From the NCBI GenBank assembly GCA_905372875.1, contig CAJPQU010000021.1, positions 1-18,184 of the forward strand: a stretch of DNA of 18,184 nt. The letters are read 5' to 3'. Positions 13,930-18,184 of the stretch are shown here, in pieces (positions within the stretch are counted from its first letter, which is position 1; every line of letters begins with the position of its first letter). The position numbers were made by a program, and so were the translations under genes. The notes under the pieces are model-generated. The model worked only from the letters and a program-made list of their open reading frames with translations. It did no database searches and had not been told where the DNA came from. The DNA comes from an uncultured Schwartzia sp. GTDB taxonomy: Bacteria; Bacillota; Negativicutes; Selenomonadales; Selenomonadaceae.

Positions 13930-14796
13930 TCACGCTTTTGCTTTCTGCTGACGCTGGCGCAGCACCTCATACAGAAGCACCGCTCCCGCTACGGAGGCAT
14001 TCAGAGACTGGATATGACCCCACATGGGCAATCGTACTAAAAAATCACAGTTTTCTTTTGTTAGACGGGAAAGCCCTTTCCCCTCACTGCCGATAACGAG
14101 GGCTAATGGGCCGGTAAAGTCCGCTTCATAGTGTACCTGCCGCCCTTCCATGTCTGCTCCCGCCACCCAAACGCCCGCTTCTTTCAAACGTTGGATAGTC
14201 TGAACCACATTGCCCACTTGCGCCACTGGCACATACTCCACCGCACCTACTGAAGTTTTCGCCACAGCAACGGACAGAGGACAGCTTCGTCGCTGAGGAA
14301 TCAGCACGCCATCAACGCCTACAGCATCGGCAGTACGCAGCAACGCCCCTAAGTTATGAGGATCTTCAATCCCATCTAAGAGAAGAAGTAAAGGCGGCGT
14401 ATCTTTAGCCGACGCGGCTATCAAAATATCTTCTAAATCCACATAAGGCACGGGAGCGACGTAGGCCAACACCCCTTGATGGCGATACCCCGCCGCTAAC
14501 GCCTCAATCCGTTGCCGCGGCACAGTCTCGATCCGAATACCCCGCCCCTTCGCTTCTTCCCAAAGCGCCTGAAAAGATTCTCCATGGCGCCCTTTCGCCA
14601 AAAGCAGCTTATGGATACCACGGCCACTCTTCAGTGCCTCGTGCACTGCGTTGCGGCCCACCATTACATCCTCCGGGAGAGGTTTTATTTCCTTATCCGC
14701 GTCAGTTTTCCTCAACCACTCCGTTCTCGGCATTTCGCGGTTTTGTTGTTCTAATTTCGATTTTTTTTTGCTGCGCCGCCCATACAATTCCTTCAT
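13930..14796 (-). CDS. rlmB: 23S rRNA (guanosine-2'-O-)-methyltransferase RlmB (TrmH family)
   Basis: This is a SPOUT-class RNA 2'-O-methyltransferase that uses S-adenosylmethionine. It has 288 residues from the ATG at 14796, preceded by GGAG at 6 nt; ATGs at 14799 and 14808 are alternatives. A basic N-terminal tail (RRSKKKSK) precedes the substrate-binding domain (GRNAVHEALKSGRGIHKLLL). The trefoil-knot motifs follow: LDGIEDPHNLGALLRTADAV (about 140-159), LVIGSEGKGLSRL (233-245) and LPMWGHIQSLNASVAGAVLL (256-275). Substrate position cannot be fixed from sequence, as TrmH-family members modify different rRNA or tRNA sites. An A9 run in the tail codons (14769-14761) is a slippage-prone site. 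An 80-bp spacer to thyX and an 81-bp spacer to rae1 hold no convincing signal. Confidence 0.92.
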   Translation of the reverse strand: MKELYGRRSKKKSKLEQQNREMPRTEWLRKTDADKEIKPLPEDVMVGRNAVHEALKSGRGIHKLLLAKGRHGESFQALWEEAKGRGIRIETVPRQRIEALAAGYRHQGVLAYVAPVPYVDLEDILIAASAKDTPPLLLLLDGIEDPHNLGALLRTADAVGVDGVLIPQRRSCPLSVAVAKTSVGAVEYVPVAQVGNVVQTIQRLKEAGVWVAGADMEGRQVHYEADFTGPLALVIGSEGKGLSRLTKENCDFLVRLPMWGHIQSLNASVAGAVLLYEVLRQRQQKAKA

Positions 14797-14888
14797 CATC
14801 TTCTCCATCGTCCCCGGAGCCTATGACCCATTTTTTCACAAACCGCAAGAAAACAAAACATCTGTCTTCCCTTCCGTACCCAGACGCC

Positions 14889-15533
14889 TTATGACTCCGG
14901 CTTCACGATATATTTCTCCAACCACGGCTCTTCCGCCACTAAAAGATCCCGCATCCGGATCATCATTTCCCGTATTTCCCACTGTGCCCCAGGGGTTGTC
15001 ACGCGCTTATCATAGATATCCATGAAAGATCGCAAATTAAGCGTCGTAACAAAATTGGTACAAATACCCCCGGGAAGCACGAATCTTGCATCCTGTTTCG
15101 TAACCCCCAAATGAAGTAGATCGTCGTAGGCTTTCTGAGCATCTTTCATTGATTCGATATAGCGATCATACGCCCCAGGCGTTTCCTGAATCGTTAGAGG
15201 AACCACGTTACCAAACAATCCATCCGGCAGCTTCGCCGACTGCTCAGAAACGTAACGCTGGCTCTGGACACTCAGTGACACGCCAATCCGGTGGCGTGAA
15301 TATTGGGCCAAAAGCGTTCGAGAAACATTTTTCACCGCAAAGGTCATACTGCTATGCTCAATGACACTAAGGTGCTTACTGATCATAATGCGATCCAAAA
15401 GGCGCAACATTTCTGTCTCGGTCTTATTTTCCTTCCACAGCTCCAGAGGCGAATCGGAACTATAGCAAGTTCTTGCTGCAACCCAACAGGTTTTTAAATA
15501 ATTTGGTGTCTTTGCAATCAGTTGAATTTCCAT
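14889..15533 (-). CDS. thyX: Flavin-dependent thymidylate synthase ThyX
   Basis: This enzyme makes dTMP from dUMP using methylene-tetrahydrofolate and FAD/NADPH. It has 214 residues, within the usual range. The ThyX motif RHRX7S is intact (RHRIGVSLSVQS, residues 80-91, followed by QRYV), and the upstream histidine motif SVIEHSSMTFAV is present around H60. The C-terminal half carries RFVLPGGICTNFVTTLNLRS, the conserved substrate-binding part. The ATG at 15533 has GAGGAG 9 nt upstream, 13 bp after mrnC. Presence of thyX suggests the organism may lack thyA, but the rest of the genome is not visible. Confidence 0.97.
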   Translation of the reverse strand: MEIQLIAKTPNYLKTCWVAARTCYSSDSPLELWKENKTETEMLRLLDRIMISKHLSVIEHSSMTFAVKNVSRTLLAQYSRHRIGVSLSVQSQRYVSEQSAKLPDGLFGNVVPLTIQETPGAYDRYIESMKDAQKAYDDLLHLGVTKQDARFVLPGGICTNFVTTLNLRSFMDIYDKRVTTPGAQWEIREMMIRMRDLLVAEEPWLEKYIVKPES

Positions 15534-15546
15534 GTTCGCATGCTCC

Positions 15547-16035
15547 TCATTTCGGTCTTTGGCGATCTGTCATCATTTGGCGGACAATCGCCTGAAATGC
15601 CGCTTCTGCCACATCTTGCAAGCGGTCAAACTTTCCCGTAAGATAAAGCGTCCCCAAGAGTGCTTCAAATCCGGTGCTGATGTGATACTCCTGCACACTG
15701 GCCACCCGCGGTGCATGGCTGGGGGCGTTGCGCCCCCGGCGAAAAACACTCTGTTCCTCAGCGTTCAAAACTGACTTGATCGCTCGATAGGCTTGGGCCT
15801 GCCAGACGGCTGATACAATCTGAGCACTGCATTGATTCAGGGCCTGCACCTTGCTTTGCTCATACGACAGAAGCCGTCCTCGCACAAAGAGATGGAAATA
15901 AGCGTCGCCGACGTAAGCAGCCACTAAGGGGTTCAGCGTCTTTACATCCACACCGTCATAACGCTGCCGTATTCTCCCCCTTTCATCCTCCTCAAACATC
16001 ATAGCCACGCGCTTTTGCCGATCCAAAAATTTCAT
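15547..16035 (-). CDS. mrnC: Mini-ribonuclease 3 (Mini-III)
   Basis: This is a dimeric RNase III-like enzyme without a double-stranded RNA-binding domain; in Bacillus it matures the ends of 23S rRNA. It has 162 residues. The catalytic-fold motifs are NPLVAAYVGDAYFHLFVRGR (D44) and STGFEALLGTLYLTGKFDRL (E124). The family stretch RRGRNAPSHAPRVASVQEYH links them. The ATG at 16035 overlaps the cysS stop in ATGA and has GGTGG about 8 nt upstream, so it is favoured over the in-frame GTG at 16047. Overlap with cysS implies translational coupling. Confidence 0.95.
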   Translation of the reverse strand: MKFLDRQKRVAMMFEEDERGRIRQRYDGVDVKTLNPLVAAYVGDAYFHLFVRGRLLSYEQSKVQALNQCSAQIVSAVWQAQAYRAIKSVLNAEEQSVFRRGRNAPSHAPRVASVQEYHISTGFEALLGTLYLTGKFDRLQDVAEAAFQAIVRQMMTDRQRPK

Positions 16036-17462
16036 ATCCGCTTCCACCGGGTTCCCGCCGCCGAATCTTCTAACAGAATTCCCTTCACCTTCAATTCATC
16101 GCGAATCTCATCAGCTCGCACCCAATTTTTCGCCTTTCGAGCCGCCAGCCGTTCCTCGATCAAAGCTGCAACAGCCGCGTCTTCTTTCATATCTCGCTCT
16201 GCCGGTGCTTCCAGAATGCCGATGATGTCCGTCATATCATCGAAGACTTGCCGGACGGTAGAGAAATTCTCCGCGTCGAAGGCAACACCCCGATTGATCA
16301 CGTCATTATAGTACACATTGATATCCTTTGCCACGGCAAAAAGATAACTGATGGCAAGAGCCGTGTTAAAATCGTCCCCCATCGCCTCGTAAAAGGCAGA
16401 CTGTGCTGCCCGGGCCGCGGCCGCCAATCCTTTCGCCGTATCTGATGTCCCTTCGCGTTCTATCAGCACTATGGCGTTCTCTTTTGCCGTCTCCAGTCGA
16501 GCGAAGCCTGCCTGGGCGTCTTGCAAACGATCGTCGCTGAAATCCAAAGGACTTCGATAATGGGTTTGGAGGATAAAAAACCGCACCACTTCCCCCGGAT
16601 ATTTTTTCAGAATATCCGCTACCGTAAAGAAATTCCCCCGCGACTTGCTCATCTTCTCCGCGTGGATCGTAATAAACCCGTTATGGACCCAATAGCGGGC
16701 AAAGCTATGGGGATCACCGCAATACGCCTGGGACTGGGCAATCTCATTCTCGTGGTGAGGAAAGATGAGATCACTGCCTCCGCCGTGGAAATCAAAATGT
16801 TCTCCTAAAAATTTCAGCGACATGGTGGAACATTCGATGTGCCAACCCGGTCGCCCCTTCCCCCACGGACTGTCCCACGACGGTTCCCCCGGTTTAGCCG
16901 CTTTCCAAAGCGCAAAATCCATGGGGTTACGTTTACGCTCGTCCACTTCTACTCTGGCTCCGGCCAGCATATCCTCCAACGTGCGGCCGCTTAGCTTGCC
17001 ATATCCGGCAAACTTCTCCACGCTGTAGTAGACATCCCCTTCCAGCGCATACGCATAATCGTGCTCAATAAGCCCCTGCACCATGGCAATGATTTCAGGA
17101 ATCGTCTCCGAAACGCGTGGATATACGTTAGCCCGGCGCACATTCAAAGCATCCAGCGCCTGGAAATATGCTGCAATATAGCGATCGGCAATCTCTTTCC
17201 ATGATACATTCTGCTCATGGGCTGCCCGGATGATCTTGTCATCCACATCTGTGAAATTTTGAACGTAATACACCTCATAGCCGATGCGCTCAAAAAAACG
17301 TCGAATAGTGTCCCACGTCACGAAAGGACGTGCGTTACCAATATGAGGTTCGTTATAAGGCGTCACACCGCAGACGTATATACTGACCTTTCCCCGCTCC
17401 TGCGGCTGAAATACCTCCTTGCGCCGCGTCATCGTATTGTATACTACAATCTGTTCCGCCAT
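16032..17462 (-). CDS. cysS: Cysteinyl-tRNA synthetase
   Basis: This is a class I aminoacyl-tRNA synthetase that charges tRNA-Cys. It has 476 residues from the ATG at 17462, near the usual 460-480. Both ATP-site signatures are present: HIGN (residues 40-43, in TPYNEPHIGNARP) and KMSKS (270-274). The zinc/cysteine-recognition ligands fit C31 (YVCGVTP), C211 (WHIECSTMS), H236 and E240 (FPHHENE). The C-terminal anticodon-binding part ends with NWVRADEIRDELKVKGILLE. An upstream in-frame ATG at 17504 would add 14 charged residues and overlap the preceding gene, but its AAGGA is only 2 nt away. The chosen ATG has a purine-rich AGAGGG 8 nt upstream and the family N-terminus. No T-box leader is visible. 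Confidence 0.96.
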   Translation of the reverse strand: MAEQIVVYNTMTRRKEVFQPQERGKVSIYVCGVTPYNEPHIGNARPFVTWDTIRRFFERIGYEVYYVQNFTDVDDKIIRAAHEQNVSWKEIADRYIAAYFQALDALNVRRANVYPRVSETIPEIIAMVQGLIEHDYAYALEGDVYYSVEKFAGYGKLSGRTLEDMLAGARVEVDERKRNPMDFALWKAAKPGEPSWDSPWGKGRPGWHIECSTMSLKFLGEHFDFHGGGSDLIFPHHENEIAQSQAYCGDPHSFARYWVHNGFITIHAEKMSKSRGNFFTVADILKKYPGEVVRFFILQTHYRSPLDFSDDRLQDAQAGFARLETAKENAIVLIEREGTSDTAKGLAAAARAAQSAFYEAMGDDFNTALAISYLFAVAKDINVYYNDVINRGVAFDAENFSTVRQVFDDMTDIIGILEAPAERDMKEDAAVAALIEERLAARKAKNWVRADEIRDELKVKGILLEDSAAGTRWKRI

Positions 17463-17490
17463 GCTCTCTTCCCTCTCCGCTTCCTTAAAA

Positions 17491-17760
17491 TCAAAACTTT
17501 CCATATTCCTTTTTCAATATTTCTATCACGCCATAAGCCAATGGTGAATCGCCTGCATCGTCTCGCAAAGATTCCAGCTGCGCGATGGTAAACCCGCTGG
17601 CACGAAGCACCGAAAACATTTCCCGTAACGCCGTTTCATGTGCCTCAATCGCCGCACGCATCCGCCGTCCTAAACCACCCATCATTCGTTGCATCGCTAC
17701 TTCGCTCTCCGCCATGAGACACGCCGTCCCGGCTCGATTAAGCTCCTCAATAAAATCCAT
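17491..17760 (-). CDS. Conserved-context hypothetical protein, 89 residues
   Basis: I do not recognise this protein. It has 89 residues, is predicted to be almost all alpha-helical, and has no signal peptide, membrane helix or cysteine pair. The N-terminal half is rich in Met, Ala, Glu and Arg (ESEVAMQRMMGGLGRRMRAA); the C-terminal half contains a short amphipathic segment, RASGFTIAQLESLRDDAG. The gene looks real: an ATG with GAGGAG 8 nt upstream, a promoter about 35 bp before it, and a stop 28 bp before cysS. As the first gene of the cysS operon it may be a small regulator or ribosome/tRNA-related factor, but nothing in the sequence shows this. Confidence 0.75.
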   Translation of the reverse strand: MDFIEELNRAGTACLMAESEVAMQRMMGGLGRRMRAAIEAHETALREMFSVLRASGFTIAQLESLRDDAGDSPLAYGVIEILKKEYGKF

Positions 17761-17792
17761 CTCGGTTGCTCCTCATTCTGTTCATGTTGTTT

Positions 17793-17801
17793 ATTGTATC
17801 A
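17793..17801 (-). promoter_or_regulatory. Extended -10 promoter of the cysS operon
   Basis: The minus strand reads TGATACAAT (17801-17793), an extended -10 element with TACAAT as the -10 box. No good -35 is visible at 16-18 bp (a T-rich TTTTAT at 17 bp). The start point would be near 17786, giving a short leader of about 25 nt to the hypothetical gene. Confidence 0.6.
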
Positions 17802-17842
17802 AAAGCCGGTGAAAAATAAAAGGACATCCGCATTGACCCGTA

Positions 17843-17875
17843 AAAATATCCCAGCCGATTCGGCTGGGATATTTT
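17843..17875 (-). terminator. Perfect 15-bp hairpin terminator after the binding-protein gene
   Basis: AAAATATCCCAGCCG (17843-17857) and CGGCTGGGATATTTT (17861-17875) are exact complements around a 3-nt loop. On the minus strand the stem ends in five Ts, 10 bp after the stop codon of the upstream gene. The A/T tracts on both sides would allow it to work in either direction. Confidence 0.9.
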
Positions 17876-17884
17876 CTCTTGTCT

Positions 17885-18184
17885 TTATTTCGCTATTTTT
17901 GTGATATCGGCGGCGAACCATTTCTGAGAAATCTTAGCCATCGTCCCATCCTGGCGCATCTCATCCAATGCCTTTTGCACCTTATCCCGCAGTGCTTGAT
18001 CGTCCTTGCGGAAGCCAACGCCGAACTGGGCCGACGGTCCCACCGTGACATCCACTGCTTCCAATTTATTCGGGTGTTTGCTCATATAATAGCGCCCGAT
18101 AATTTCGTCGCAAACCACGGCATCAATACGACCGTTTTCCAAATCCATAAAAGCCGCCAAATAATCCTGATATTTTTTAAATTT
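17885..18184 (-). CDS. Amino-acid ABC transporter substrate-binding protein, C-terminal part
   Basis: This is the C-terminal 99 residues of a periplasmic-type solute-binding protein (family 3) for polar amino acids, cut by the right edge. The visible part reads YQDYLAAFMDLENGRIDAVV then CDEIIGRYYMSKHPNKLEAV, the hinge and lobe-return segment of this family, followed by FGVGFRKDDQALRDKVQKAL and the terminal helix KISQKWFAADITKIAK. The aspartate-containing DAVVCDE motif is where the ligand amino group is usually held. The ligand (cystine, glutamine, arginine or other) cannot be decided from this fragment. The real start lies outside the window; the ATG at 18160 is internal. The terminator follows directly, so this is the end of its operon. 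Confidence 0.92.
   Translation of the reverse strand, partial: KFKKYQDYLAAFMDLENGRIDAVVCDEIIGRYYMSKHPNKLEAVDVTVGPSAQFGVGFRKDDQALRDKVQKALDEMRQDGTMAKISQKWFAADITKIAK

Noticed and set aside
17761..17842. T-box riboswitch ahead of cysS
   Set aside because: The leader between the likely start point and the first gene is only about 25 nt, with no room for a T-box; the hairpin further upstream is the terminator of the previous gene.

Overview
The window reads as a stretch of chromosome from a low-to-mid GC Bacillota. The block cysS, mrnC, thyX, rlmB, rae1 (yacP), sigH is the classic Bacillota arrangement. A SigH very close to the Bacillus protein together with an NADH-module-less complex I operon makes the class Negativicutes my best guess (inference, not proven here). 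Every gene I can support lies on the minus strand, so transcription runs from the right edge to the left. No tRNA, rRNA, CRISPR array, insertion sequence or phage gene is visible.

Reading in the direction of transcription. (1) 18184-17885: the C-terminal end of a polar amino-acid ABC transporter binding protein, closed by a perfect 15-bp hairpin terminator. (2) 17801-13315: an extended -10 promoter leads into an 89-residue unknown protein, then cysS, mrnC (Mini-III), thyX, rlmB and rae1. This is a tRNA-charging, rRNA-maturation/modification, mRNA-decay and dTMP-synthesis housekeeping cluster. (3) 13286-12427: sigH with its own near-consensus promoter and an intrinsic terminator. (4) 12391-2061: a promoter, a long structured leader and an eleven-gene nuo operon in the order A-B-C-D-H-I-J-K-L-M-N, with overlapping or near-touching genes, closed by a terminator. 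(5) 1967-660: a MATE-family efflux protein. (6) 540-1: a promoter and the N-terminal third of mreB, cut by the left edge.

The eleven nuo genes encode the quinone-reducing core (A, B, C, D, H, I) and the proton-pumping arm (J-N) of complex I. They lack the NADH-oxidising NuoE, NuoF and NuoG, so electrons probably enter at NuoI/NuoB from ferredoxin or an unidentified partner. NuoI carries an unusual Pro/Ala/Glu-rich tail of about 80 residues. NuoM lacks the usual pumping-channel lysine before its HxW motif.

The roughly 225-nt nuo leader is the least ordinary DNA here. It holds a 14-codon reading frame with a strong Shine-Dalgarno, a 13-bp hairpin just after its stop codon, an upstream segment able to pair with one arm of that hairpin, and a 7-bp stem that displays the nuoA Shine-Dalgarno in its 5-nt loop. 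The layout resembles an attenuator or translational switch. All pairings were found by eye and none has been tested.
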